Shown piece by piece: positions 24,950 through 33,627 of a stretch of 64,000 nucleotides of DNA; the stretch's first letter is position 1, and every line of letters begins with the position of its first letter. Below the pieces are notes generated by a model. The model searched no databases. It saw only the letters and a program-made list of their open reading frames with translations, and had not been told where the DNA came from. The position numbers and the translations under genes are program-made. Source of the DNA: Pseudomonadota bacterium (GTDB taxonomy: Bacteria > Pseudomonadota > Alphaproteobacteria > Sphingomonadales > Sphingomonadaceae); contig JAEWZX010000013.1 in the NCBI GenBank assembly GCA_023394965.1, forward strand, positions 124,001 through 188,000. The letters are read 5' to 3'.

Positions 24950-27043
24950 TCAGCCTGCCTTTTTCTTCAGACGCCACGCATGGAGTAGCGGTTCGGTGTA
25001 ACCGCTTGGCTGTTCGACGCCCTTGAAGATCAAATCCTTTGCCGCGCTGAAGGCCGGGCCGTCTTCGTTTTCGAGCAGCGGTTCGTAAAACGGATCGCCG
25101 GCATTCTGCTGGTCCACCTTGGCGGCCATGCGGCGCAGGCTATCCATCACCTGATCTTGCGAGATAACCCCGTGGAGCAGCCAGTTGGCGATATGCTGGG
25201 AGCTGATCCGCAGCGTTGCACGGTCTTCCATCAGGCCGACATCGTTGATGTCCGGCACCTTGGAACAGCCCACCCCCTGATCGATCCAGCGCACGACATA
25301 GCCGAGCAGGCCCTGGCAGTTGTTGTCGAGTTCCTGCCGGATATCGTCTTCGGACCAGTTCGCCCCGTCGGCCAGCGGGATGGTCAGCAATTCGTCCAGC
25401 TTTGCCGCATCGGGCAGCCCCTTTTGAATCTCGAACACATCTTCGCGGTGATAATGGATCGCGTGGAGCGTGGCGGCCGTCGGGCTGGGCACCCAGGCGG
25501 TGTTGGCCCCGGCACGCAGATGGCCGATCTTCTCGATCATCATCTGCCCCATCAGATCGGGCGCGGCCCACATGCCCTTGCCGATCTGCGCACGGCCCGA
25601 CAGGCCATGTTTCAGACCGATGCCGACATTGCGCGCTTCATAGGCCTTGAGCCAGGCGGAATTCTTCATCTCGCCCTTGCGCATCATCGGCCCGGCCCGC
25701 ATCGAGGTGTGGATTTCGTCCCCCGTCCGGTCGAGGAAGCCGGTGTTGATGAAGACGATCCGGTCTTTCACGGCATGAATGCAGGCGGCCAGATTGGCAC
25801 TGGTGCGGCGTTCTTCGTCCATCACGCCGACCTTGATCGTGTGGCGCGGAAGATCGAGCAGATCTTCCACCGCATCGAACAGATCGTTGGTGAAGGCGCA
25901 TTCTTCCGGCCCGTGCATCTTGGGCTTCACGATATAGATGCTGCCCCGGCGCGAATTGCCATATCTGCCGAGGCCCGCCACATCCTGCGCACCGATCGCG
26001 CTGGTGATCACCGCGTCCAGAATCCCTTCGGGGATTTCGCCGCCATTCCAGCGCATCGCCGGGTTGGTCATCAAATGCCCGACATTGCGCACGAACATGA
26101 GGCTGCGGCCCGGCAGGGCATGGTCCTGGCCATCGCCATCGGTCCACACGAGATCGCCCGCCAGTTCGCGGGTGACGGTGCGCCCGCCCTTGTCGAAGCT
26201 TTCCGACAGATCGCCGCGCATGATGCCCAGCCAGTTGCGATAGGCGACCAGCTTGTCTTGCGCATCGACCGCCGCCACCGAATCTTCGCAATCGGCAATC
26301 GTCGTCAGCGCGGCTTCGAACACGATATCGGCAATGCCGAGCCTGTCTGTCCTGCCAACCTGGCTATCGGGATCGACCACCAGTTCGATATGCAGGCCGT
26401 TGTGCCGGAAAATTGGGCCGCGCGCGGTGCGGCCGATGTGCTGCGATGGATCGGCCAGTTGCAGATCGTCCAGGCTTGCCAGTTCGGCCCAGCTACCAGC
26501 GGCAAGCGGGACGATTTCGTCCAGCAGCTTGCGCCCCTGTGCGATCACGGCAGCCCCGCGATCCTGATCGTAGCCACCGGGCCTTGCCGGCGGCGCATCC
26601 AGCGCATCGGTGCCGTAAAGCGCATCGTAAAGGCTGCCCCAGCGCGCATTGGCGGCATTGAGCAGGAAGCGCGCGTTGAGGATAGGCACCACCAGCTGCG
26701 GCCCGGCCATGGTGGCGATTTCCGGATCGACATTTTCCGTGCCAATCGAAAAATCGCCCGGTTCGGGAACGAGATAGCCGATGTCCTCCAGAAACGTGCG
26801 ATAGGCGGCTGCATCGTGCGGCTGGCCGGCACGTTCGCCATGCCAGGCATCGATCCTGGCCTGCAGATCCTCACGCTTTTGCAGAAGCGCGGCATTGCGC
26901 GGTGCAAAGTCGGTCAGCAGGGCGGCAAAGCCTTGCCAGAACGCAGCGACATCGCGACCAAGCGGGCCCAGCACTTCGGTGTCGATGAAATCGGCAAGCT
27001 TGGGGTCGGTTTCGATCCCGGCGCGCGTTACATAATCGGTCAT
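24950..27043 (-). CDS. glcB: Malate synthase G
   Basis: 697-residue cytoplasmic enzyme condensing glyoxylate with acetyl-CoA to malate. The length and motifs are those of isoform G: ADCEDSVAAVDAQDK, KVGVMDEERRTSANL, DRIVFINTGFLDRTGDEIHT and GKGMWAAPDLM. ATG 27043 has GAGGAG 5 nt upstream. It is divergent from the M20-astA-astB operon with 132 bp between. No isocitrate lyase gene is in the window. Confidence 0.97.
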   Translation of the reverse strand: MTDYVTRAGIETDPKLADFIDTEVLGPLGRDVAAFWQGFAALLTDFAPRNAALLQKREDLQARIDAWHGERAGQPHDAAAYRTFLEDIGYLVPEPGDFSIGTENVDPEIATMAGPQLVVPILNARFLLNAANARWGSLYDALYGTDALDAPPARPGGYDQDRGAAVIAQGRKLLDEIVPLAAGSWAELASLDDLQLADPSQHIGRTARGPIFRHNGLHIELVVDPDSQVGRTDRLGIADIVFEAALTTIADCEDSVAAVDAQDKLVAYRNWLGIMRGDLSESFDKGGRTVTRELAGDLVWTDGDGQDHALPGRSLMFVRNVGHLMTNPAMRWNGGEIPEGILDAVITSAIGAQDVAGLGRYGNSRRGSIYIVKPKMHGPEECAFTNDLFDAVEDLLDLPRHTIKVGVMDEERRTSANLAACIHAVKDRIVFINTGFLDRTGDEIHTSMRAGPMMRKGEMKNSAWLKAYEARNVGIGLKHGLSGRAQIGKGMWAAPDLMGQMMIEKIGHLRAGANTAWVPSPTAATLHAIHYHREDVFEIQKGLPDAAKLDELLTIPLADGANWSEDDIRQELDNNCQGLLGYVVRWIDQGVGCSKVPDINDVGLMEDRATLRISSQHIANWLLHGVISQDQVMDSLRRMAAKVDQQNAGDPFYEPLLENEDGPAFSAAKDLIFKGVEQPSGYTEPLLHAWRLKKKAG

Positions 27044-27175
27044 GGAACTCCTCGGTCAAACGCAGTCGTGGCAATATCGAACCTGGGGAGGAGCACCACG
27101 GTCTATGCCGCCAGCGGTTGATCAATGCAAGGCGCGGGGTGGACTTGGGCTTGCTCAGCTTTAAGGACGTTGCAC

Positions 27176-28384
27176 ATGAAACCGAATATAGCGCCCCAAG
27201 CCCTGCTCGACACCGTGGATGCCGACACGATGCTTCGCGAGGTACAGGATTGGGCGGCGGTCAATACCGGCACAGCCAATATCGCCGGGCTCGATACGAT
27301 GGCCGGCATTCTGGCCGATGCGTTCAGCGTGCTGCCGGGCGCGGTGGAACTGATCGACCCGGCCACGGTCACCGCCATAGCGAGCGACGGGCGCGAATTC
27401 GAAAAGCCCCATGGCCGGCACATGGTGCTGCGGGTCAGGCCGGAAGCGGAACGGCGCTTCGTTCTGACCGGCCATATGGACACCGTCTTCCCCGTCGATC
27501 ACCCGTTCCAGGACGTGCGCTGGCTCGACGATGAAACCCTCAACGGCCCTGGCACTGCCGACATGAAGGGCGGGCTCAATGTCATCCTCCATGCGCTGAA
27601 GACGTTCGAGACGATGGCCGGATCGCAGCGCGTCGGTTACGATGTGATGATCAATTCGGACGAGGAAACCGGCAGTCTCGCCAGCCGTGGCCTGATCGAA
27701 GAACTGGCCCGCGGCAAATATGCCGCGCTGACATACGAACCCAGCGCCCTGCCGGACGGCACGCTGGCCCATGCACGCGGCGGGACGGGCAATTATTCCA
27801 TCACCTTCACCGGCAAATCGGCCCATGCCGGGCGCAATCCGCATGACGGGCGCAATGCCATCGTCGCGGCATCCGATCTGGTGTTGCGGATCAAGGCGTT
27901 GGAAGCGGAAGACATCACCATCAACCCCGCCAAGATCGAAGGCGGCAGCGCCAATAATGTGGTGCCCGATCTTGCTATCCTGCGGTTCAACATCCGCCCG
28001 AAATCGACCGATGCGATGAACCGCTTCGACGGCCAGCTCGATGCGATTCTTGCCGTGCTTGCCAGCGAACATGACGTCGGCGTGCATCGGCATGGCGGCG
28101 TGACACGCCCGCCTAAGCCGGTGGACGAAAAAGCGCAGCGCCTGTTCGATCTGGTCAAGGCCTGCGGGGCCGAACTGGGCCAGCAGATCGGCTGGAAATC
28201 CACCGGCGGCGTGTGCGATGGCAACAATATCGCCGCCACCGGCGTGCCCGTGGTCGACACCATGGGCGTGCGTGGCGGCGCCATTCATTCGCCCGATGAA
28301 TTCATGATCGTACCTTCGCTTCGCGAACGGGCCGCGCTGAGCGCGCTGGTTCTCGCCAAGCTATCCACCGGAGACCATCTGTGA
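27176..28384 (+). CDS. M20 family metallohydrolase of the ast operon
   Basis: 402-residue hydrolase of the M20/ArgE/CPG2 type. Metal-ligand and catalytic motifs are present: TGHMDTVFP, GPGTADMKGGL with the bridging Asp, NSDEETGS with the general-base Glu pair, and a dimerisation domain starting about residue 195 (GGTGNYSITFTGKSAHAG). ATG 27176 has AAGGA 8 nt upstream. Its stop overlaps the astA GTG by 4 nt. The context suggests a step in arginine or succinyl-amino-acid breakdown, perhaps removing succinate in place of AstE. That role is inference; a general peptidase is the alternative. Confidence 0.85.
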   Translation: MKPNIAPQALLDTVDADTMLREVQDWAAVNTGTANIAGLDTMAGILADAFSVLPGAVELIDPATVTAIASDGREFEKPHGRHMVLRVRPEAERRFVLTGHMDTVFPVDHPFQDVRWLDDETLNGPGTADMKGGLNVILHALKTFETMAGSQRVGYDVMINSDEETGSLASRGLIEELARGKYAALTYEPSALPDGTLAHARGGTGNYSITFTGKSAHAGRNPHDGRNAIVAASDLVLRIKALEAEDITINPAKIEGGSANNVVPDLAILRFNIRPKSTDAMNRFDGQLDAILAVLASEHDVGVHRHGGVTRPPKPVDEKAQRLFDLVKACGAELGQQIGWKSTGGVCDGNNIAATGVPVVDTMGVRGGAIHSPDEFMIVPSLRERAALSALVLAKLSTGDHL

Positions 28385-29397
28385 CCTTTCGCCTGCGCGC
28401 CGCGCATATCAGCGACCTCGAACATCTTTACGAAATGGCCAAGCTGACCGGTGGCGGTTTCACCAATCTGCCCGCCGACCGTGCTGCATTGACCAAAAAG
28501 CTGGAACGCGCCGATGCAGCGTTTTCCCGCGAGGAAGACGATCTGGGGGACGACCAGTTCACGCTGGTGCTGGAGAACACGGAAACCGGCCAGGTGCGCG
28601 GGACCTGCCAGCTGTTCAGCCAGGTCGGCCAGCAGTGGCCGTTCTACAGCTATCGCCTGACCACCTTGACCCAGCACAGCCAGGAACTCGACCGCACGGT
28701 ACGGGCGGAACTGCTCAGCCTGGTCACCGATCTCGAAGGGTCGTCCGAAGTCGGCGGACTGTTCCTGCATCCCGGCGAACGCGCGGGCGGCCTGGGCCTG
28801 CTGCTTGCACGCAGCCGCTATCTCTTCGTGGCGATGCACAGAAAGCGCTTTGCCGGCCGCATCCTTGCCGAATTGCGCGGGGTGATCGACGATCGCGGCG
28901 GTTCGCCGTTCTGGGATGGCGTCGCCGGCCGTTTCTTCGGCATGACCTTTCAGGAAGCCGATTATTTCAATGCCATCAACGGCAACCAGTTCATTGCCGA
29001 TCTGATGCCCAAGCACCCCGTCTATGTCGCCATGCTGGACGAAGAAGCCAAAAAGGTGATCGGCATTCCCCATCCCACGGGGCGGGCCGCCATGCGGATG
29101 CTGGAAAACGAAGGCTTCGCCGCAGAAGGCTATGTCGACATCTTCGACGGTGGCCCCACCATGACCGCGCGCACCGACAGTGTGAAAAGCATTGCCGAGG
29201 CAACGCCCGGGCGGGTTTCGGCGACCGATCTCGACATCGGGGAACGCGCGCTGATTGCCACGGGCACGCTGGGCAGTTTCCGCAGCGCATATGGCATGCG
29301 CGAGATCGGCGACGATGGAGCGGTGGCGATCGATGCGATCTGCGCCCAAACACTCGAAATCGGTGAAGGCGACGAGATCTGGAGCGTGGCAAGATGA
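28381..29397 (+). CDS. astA: Arginine N-succinyltransferase
   Basis: 338-residue enzyme transferring succinyl from succinyl-CoA to arginine, the first step of the AST pathway. It begins with GTG and reads TFRLRAAHISDLEHLYEMAK. Family stretches include TGGGFTNLPADR, LFLHPGERAGGLGLLLARSR and FWDGVAGRFFGMTFQEAD. The start overlaps the M20 gene (GTGA) and the stop overlaps astB (ATGA), so all three are tightly coupled. Confidence 0.96.
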   Translation: MTFRLRAAHISDLEHLYEMAKLTGGGFTNLPADRAALTKKLERADAAFSREEDDLGDDQFTLVLENTETGQVRGTCQLFSQVGQQWPFYSYRLTTLTQHSQELDRTVRAELLSLVTDLEGSSEVGGLFLHPGERAGGLGLLLARSRYLFVAMHRKRFAGRILAELRGVIDDRGGSPFWDGVAGRFFGMTFQEADYFNAINGNQFIADLMPKHPVYVAMLDEEAKKVIGIPHPTGRAAMRMLENEGFAAEGYVDIFDGGPTMTARTDSVKSIAEATPGRVSATDLDIGERALIATGTLGSFRSAYGMREIGDDGAVAIDAICAQTLEIGEGDEIWSVAR

Positions 29398-30647
29398 CCG
29401 AACTGGTCGAAATCAATTTCGACGGGATCGTAGGCCCAAGCCATAATTACGCGGGCCTCAGCCTGGGCAATATCGCCAGTGCGAGCCACCGGGGGCAGAC
29501 TTCCTATCCGCGCGCTGCGGCGCTGCAGGGCATGGCCAAGATGCGCGGCAATATGGACCGCGGGCTGGCACAGGGATTCCTGCTGCCGCTTCCCCGCCCG
29601 AACACCGGCCTGTTGCGCGATCTTGCCGTCGGCGAAGCGACCGACCGGGCCTTGCTTGCCGCCGCGTGGTCGGCCAGTTCGATGTGGACGGCCAATGCCG
29701 CCACCGTCAGCCCCGCCCCCGACACTGCCGACGGGCGCTGCCACCTTACACCCGCCAACCTGGTCACCATGCTGCACCGCGGGCAGGAATGGCAGGACAC
29801 GCAGGCGCAGTTGAAAGTCGCCTTCGGTGACGAACGCCATTTCGCAATTCACGATGCCGTCCCGCCAAGCTTTGGCGACGAAGGGGCTGCCAATCACATG
29901 CGGTTCTGCGATAGCCACGATGCGCCGGGGGTGGAGGTTTTCGTCTATGGCAGGCCGGGGGGACGCTTCCCTGCCCGGCAACACGAACAGGCCAGCCATG
30001 CCGTTGCCCGGCTTCATGGCCTAGATCCCCGTCGCTGCGTCTTTATCGAACAGAACCCCGCCGCAATCGCAGCGGGGGCCTTTCACAACGATGTGGTTGC
30101 AGTCTCGAACCAGAAAGTCCTGTTCACCCACGAAAAGGCATTTGCCGACCGGATCGATGCCTATGAAGCAATCCGTGCCGCCTTCCCCGATTTGCATGTG
30201 GTGGAGGTGCCCGAAAGCGCGGTCTCTCTTGAAGAGGCGATACGGACCTATCTCTTCAACGCGCAGCTGGTCACGCTGCCGACCGGCGAAATGGCGCTGG
30301 TCGTTCCCAGCGAATGCCAGGACAGTGCCAGCGTGTGGGCCTGGTGCGAACATATGCTCGCTTCGAATGGGCCAATCCGCCAGGTCATTCCGGTCGATGT
30401 CCGTCAATCGATGGCCAATGGGGGCGGCCCCGCCTGCCTGAGGCTGCGGGTCGTGGCCGATCCCGCCGCGGTCGATGGGCGCTTCCTGCTGGACGACGTA
30501 AAGGCCGACAGGATCGAATCCGTGATCGCCCAGATGTGGCCCGAAACGATCGAGCCGGACGAAATCGGAAGCGAGAGGCTTGCCGTGCAGGTCATCGAGG
30601 CTCGCGAAGCGCTGCTATCGGTCCTGTCGCTGGACGAACTCGCTTAA
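29394..30647 (+). CDS. astB: N-succinylarginine dihydrolase
   Basis: 417-residue enzyme removing two ammonia and CO2 from N2-succinylarginine to give succinylornithine. It opens with EINFDGIVGPSHNYAGLS and carries the guanidine-modifying-fold motifs, including FHNDVVAVSN and the catalytic Cys348 in GGGPACLRLR. It is the last gene of the M20-astA-astB operon. astC and astD are not in the window, so the rest of the pathway must be elsewhere or be served by other enzymes. Confidence 0.96.
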   Translation: MTELVEINFDGIVGPSHNYAGLSLGNIASASHRGQTSYPRAAALQGMAKMRGNMDRGLAQGFLLPLPRPNTGLLRDLAVGEATDRALLAAAWSASSMWTANAATVSPAPDTADGRCHLTPANLVTMLHRGQEWQDTQAQLKVAFGDERHFAIHDAVPPSFGDEGAANHMRFCDSHDAPGVEVFVYGRPGGRFPARQHEQASHAVARLHGLDPRRCVFIEQNPAAIAAGAFHNDVVAVSNQKVLFTHEKAFADRIDAYEAIRAAFPDLHVVEVPESAVSLEEAIRTYLFNAQLVTLPTGEMALVVPSECQDSASVWAWCEHMLASNGPIRQVIPVDVRQSMANGGGPACLRLRVVADPAAVDGRFLLDDVKADRIESVIAQMWPETIEPDEIGSERLAVQVIEAREALLSVLSLDELA

Positions 30648-30750
30648 CAAGCCACGCTCATTGGCAGCGCCGCCTAGGTGCTGGACTCTTTGTCGGGCAC
30701 TTTTACACTTGCTCCTGCATTAACTACCGGGATTCGCAGTTTTCAGCCGC

Positions 30751-30766
30751 TGGCATGGGAATTGCA
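30751..30766 (+). promoter_or_regulatory. Sigma-54 (-24/-12) promoter candidate
   Basis: TGGCATGGGAATTGCA matches the sigma-54 consensus TGGCAC-N5-TTGCA at all but one base, and has the invariant GG-N10-GC spacing. Transcription would begin near 30777, leaving about 25 nt to the GTG at 30802 with a good ribosome site between. Confidence 0.65.
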
Positions 30767-30801
30767 CCACCTGGTGTTAACCAATGGAGAGACAGGCGTT
30801 C

Positions 30802-31053
30802 GTGCTTAAAAAGGTGAAACGGCTCTTTGTGATCAAGACGCGCTTCGAAGCGTATCTGATCATTTTCGCCCTGGCTTTGGGAGCGATGACCCGAGGCGCA
30901 AATTACACGCTGCAATATCCGGGTTTCGGCGGATATCTTCTGTTCGCGGCCACCACCGGCGCCGTATTCCTTGGCGGCGCAAAGATACTCGATGCGCTTC
31001 GTTACGAGCGCAGGGCGAGAGAAACCGCGCGGCACAAGCCTGACCCCCAATAA
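30802..31053 (+). CDS. Small two-helix membrane protein
   Basis: 83-residue protein with a basic N-terminus (LKKVKRLFVIKTRFEAY) and two hydrophobic segments (about 18-34 and 42-62) around a short loop with NYTLQYPGFGGY. The C-terminal tail is charged (LRYERRARETARHKPDPQ). GTG 30802 is chosen because GGAGAGACAGG lies upstream and because the predicted sigma-54 transcript would give ATG 30784 almost no leader. I recall similar proteins of unknown function in sphingomonads. It stands alone between astB and ssrA. Confidence 0.72.
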   Translation: MLKKVKRLFVIKTRFEAYLIIFALALGAMTRGANYTLQYPGFGGYLLFAATTGAVFLGGAKILDALRYERRARETARHKPDPQ

Positions 31054-31089
31054 GCCAGCCAAATTTGGGAAAGGTGGGGGTTTCTGTTG

Positions 31090-31414
31090 CTAGCTACCCC
31101 CGGAGCCCCGGAATCCGCTTCTGTTGCCCGGTGGGTCCAACCGCGCTTTAGCTTTGTAAATTCAGGGCGTTAGCCCATCACATTACGCAGCGAGAGCGAG
31201 TGCTTCGTTATCGTTGGCACTTGTGTGTTGTGAACAGTTTTACGGGGTACTCAGCCCGAGCGAAAACACTGCCTTTCAGCACACGTCGATCCTAGTTCGG
31301 CCCCGTCAAAATCCGCCAGAAACAGCGGTTTATGGTGGAGCCGCCGGGTACTGCCCCCGGGTCCGTTGTACCTATTACACAGCGCAGTTTATCGCCATAT
31401 CCGGCCGAAGCCGA
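31090..31414 (-). ncRNA. ssrA: Transfer-messenger RNA, two-piece permuted form
   Basis: On the minus strand the acceptor piece comes first and ends GGCTCCACCA, with CCA encoded at 31335-31333. A 28-nt spacer (31305-31332) follows, then the coding piece starting GGGGCCGA at 31304. Its first seven bases pair with CGGCTCC of the acceptor piece, with one G-U. The conserved AGGATCGACG comes next. The tag frame at 31218-31183 encodes ANDNEALALAA followed by TAA. tmRNA rescues stalled ribosomes. The order acceptor-spacer-coding marks the circularly permuted alphaproteobacterial form. The outer ends are approximate. Confidence 0.93.
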
Positions 31415-31421
31415 CAGGCCC

Positions 31422-31449
31422 TATATAGCGAGGCAGAGCTTAATGTGAA
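31422..31449 (-). promoter_or_regulatory. Housekeeping promoter of ssrA
   Basis: On the minus strand TTCACA (31449-31444), a 16-nt spacer and TATATA (31427-31422) resemble a sigma-70 promoter. It would start the ssrA transcript near 31414. Confidence 0.55.
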
Positions 31450-31520
31450 GTGAGCGGGGCGAGTGTTTGCACCCGCAACCACCCGCCCCGTTCTTCTTCG
31501 ACGCCTGGTTTCGCCAAGTC

Positions 31521-32003
31521 TTAGCCTGGCGTTTTGCCGCCATCCTTGCGCAGTTCCACCAGGATTTTCTTCAGCACGTCGAGCTCCGGATTGGTCGGCA
31601 CGTCTTCATTCGCCGCGCTATCGTCGGTCTCCGCTGCCTTGCGCTGCATCTCTTCAGTGACCTTGTTCAAGCTGCGCACGAGCATGAAGAGGGCGAAAGC
31701 GACGATGAGGAAATTGATGACCGCAGTGATCAGGGCACCATAGCCGATCATCGCCACACCTGCTTCCTTGAGCTGTTCGTAATTGTCCAGCGCGCCCTCA
31801 TACCCTTCGGGTATGTCGCCGAGCCGCAGGAACCAGTTCGAAAAATCGATATCGCCGAAAACCCAGCCGATAAGTGGCATCAGGATCGCTTCGGTGAGTT
31901 GCGTCACGATACCGCTGAACGCGGCCCCGATCACGACACCCACCGCCAGATCGACCACGTTTCCGCGCGCGATGAACTTCTTGAATTCTTTCCCCAGGCT
32001 CAT
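31521..32003 (-). CDS. mscL: Large-conductance mechanosensitive channel
   Basis: 160-residue inner-membrane channel that opens under hypo-osmotic stress. TM1 is in VVDLAVGVVIGAAFSGIVTQ and follows the N-terminal amphipathic FKKFIARGN. TM2 is in GYGALITAVINFLIVAFALF, with a C-terminal charged helix. The periplasmic loop is somewhat longer than in E. coli, as in other alphaproteobacteria. It lies upstream of ssrA in the same direction, but ssrA has its own promoter. Confidence 0.96.
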   Translation of the reverse strand: MSLGKEFKKFIARGNVVDLAVGVVIGAAFSGIVTQLTEAILMPLIGWVFGDIDFSNWFLRLGDIPEGYEGALDNYEQLKEAGVAMIGYGALITAVINFLIVAFALFMLVRSLNKVTEEMQRKAAETDDSAANEDVPTNPELDVLKKILVELRKDGGKTPG

Positions 32004-32155
32004 TGCGGTATAAATCCCTTAACCCTTGAAATGGGCATCGTTCCTGCCACGGCGATCCGGCTCTCACAAGCGGGCGTTAATCTTGAACCACCGCCATGGT
32101 GTGCTATCTTCGTAAAGCAGTACCTACTCCGACTCCCTACAAGAGGACCCTCGAA

Positions 32156-32779
32156 ATGAACCGATTCGCCGCTTTCCGTATCTCGATTGTCGCCGCCGCT
32201 GCGCTGGCGCTGTCGGCCTGCGGGATCAATTCGGTGCCCGCCGCAGAAGAAACTGCCAAGGCAAAATGGGCGGATGTCGAGGCCGCGTTCCAGGAACGTG
32301 CGAATCTGGTCCCCAATCTCGAACAGATCGTGATGAGTTCGGCAGAGCAGGAACGCTCCACCCTGGAAGCGGTGATACAGGCCCGTGCTTCGGCCACCCG
32401 CCCGGAAATCCAGCTTGACGGTGACGATCTGAACGATGCCAACAAGATGGAACAGTATCAGCAGGCGCAGAATACGTTCGGCGGCGCGCTGTCACGCCTG
32501 ATGGCCAATGTCGAAGCTTATCCCGAACTCAAGAGCCAGGAAAACTTCGGCCGCTTCATGACCCAGATCGAAGGTCAGGAAAACCGCATTCGCGTGGCGA
32601 TCCGCGACTATAACGAAGCCGTCCGTGTCTATAACACGACCATTCGCACCTTCCCCGACACGATCGGCGCAAACATCATTCACGGTGCGGAACCCATGGT
32701 TCCTTATGAAGCGGTGACGCAGGGTGCAGAAGTCGCCCCCACGCTGGACATGCGGTCGGATAGCAGCGCCGCAAACTGA
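32156..32779 (+). CDS. lemA: LemA family lipoprotein
   Basis: 207-residue LemA-type protein with a lipobox LSAC (Cys about residue 20). It has the family stretch KWADVEAAFQERANLVPNLE, a long helical bundle and RIRVAIRDYNEAVRVYNTTI near the end. Its function is not settled; lemA genes commonly sit next to TPM-domain genes, as here. ATG 32156 has AGAGGA 9 nt upstream. It is the first gene of a five-gene run (lemA-TPM-TPM-nudix-SDR). Confidence 0.9.
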   Translation: MNRFAAFRISIVAAAALALSACGINSVPAAEETAKAKWADVEAAFQERANLVPNLEQIVMSSAEQERSTLEAVIQARASATRPEIQLDGDDLNDANKMEQYQQAQNTFGGALSRLMANVEAYPELKSQENFGRFMTQIEGQENRIRVAIRDYNEAVRVYNTTIRTFPDTIGANIIHGAEPMVPYEAVTQGAEVAPTLDMRSDSSAAN

Positions 32780-32790
32780 GCGGTCTGCCC

Positions 32791-33627
32791 ATGCGCCTTA
32801 TTTCTCGCCTGATTCTGCCTGTGGTGGCGGTGCTGGGGTTCGCCCTGCCCGCTACCGCACAGACGTTTCCCGAACGCGGCACGGCACCCGTCGTCGATGC
32901 GGCAAACATCATCGACGATGCGACCGAAGCGGCGCTGACGGAAAAGCTCGACGCCTTCGAAGAGCGTAACCAGCGCCAGTTCGTGATCGCGACGATCCCC
33001 GATCTCGAAGGCTACGATATATCCGATTACGGCTATCGGCTGGGCCGGGAATGGGCCTTGGGCGATGCCGAGCGCAATGACGGTATCATCCTGATCGTCG
33101 CCCCGAACGAGCGCAAGATGCGTGTCGAAGTGGGTTACGGCCTGGAAGGGGTCATCCCCGACGGCCTTGCCTTCGAATATGTCGAAGGCATGAAGCCCTA
33201 TTTCCGCGATGGCGATTATTCGGCCGGTATCAGCTGGGGCGCAGACCAGATCCTCAAGCAGTTGGAGCTGCCGCCCGAAGAAGCGGCAAAAGTCGCCCAG
33301 CAGGCGAGCGCCCAACGGGAAAGCGACGGCGGCTTTCCAATCGGCGCGCTGGTCTGGTTCGGTTTCATCTTTTTCTTCTTTATCCTGCCCATGCTGAGCG
33401 GACGTGGCCGACGGCGGCGCTATCGCAAGGGACCGTGGGGCAATGCCGCGCGCGACATCATGCTGTGGGAAGCCGGCAAGGCAATCGCCCGTGGCCTCAG
33501 CGATGACGACTGGGGCGGCGGCGGTGGCTGGGGCGGTGGTGGCTTCGGCGGCGGCGGTTTCGGAGGCGGCGGCTTTAGCGGTGGCGGCGGCAGTTTCGGG
33601 GGCGGCGGCGCCTCCGGGGGGTGGTAA
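32791..33627 (+). CDS. TPM-domain membrane protein with Gly-rich tail (YgcG family)
   Basis: 278-residue protein. It has a signal peptide (1-23, ending ATAQ) and a TPM domain (about 28-150) with VVDAANIIDDATEAALTEKL, ERNDGIILIVAPNERKMRVE and GYGLEGVIPDG. A single TM helix (about 190-206) is followed by a basic stretch and about 45 residues of Gly/Trp/Phe repeats. The TPM domain would be periplasmic. The stop overlaps the next gene by one base (TAATG). Its role with LemA is unknown; an envelope stability function is often suggested for such pairs. Confidence 0.88.
   Translation: MRLISRLILPVVAVLGFALPATAQTFPERGTAPVVDAANIIDDATEAALTEKLDAFEERNQRQFVIATIPDLEGYDISDYGYRLGREWALGDAERNDGIILIVAPNERKMRVEVGYGLEGVIPDGLAFEYVEGMKPYFRDGDYSAGISWGADQILKQLELPPEEAAKVAQQASAQRESDGGFPIGALVWFGFIFFFFILPMLSGRGRRRRYRKGPWGNAARDIMLWEAGKAIARGLSDDDWGGGGGWGGGGFGGGGFGGGGFSGGGGSFGGGGASGGW

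Noticed and set aside
25157..27121. 654-codon open frame on the plus strand
   Set aside because: It is fully antisense to glcB, which has clear malate synthase motifs. Long antisense frames are expected in high-GC genes; the translation shows no family features.
30784..30801. ATG 30784 as start of the small membrane protein
   Set aside because: No ribosome site, and the predicted sigma-54 transcript would begin only about 6 nt upstream; GTG 30802 has GGAGAGA before it.
33500..33626. GGCGGC-type tandem repeat
   Set aside because: This is the Gly-rich tail of the TPM protein, not a separate repeat element.
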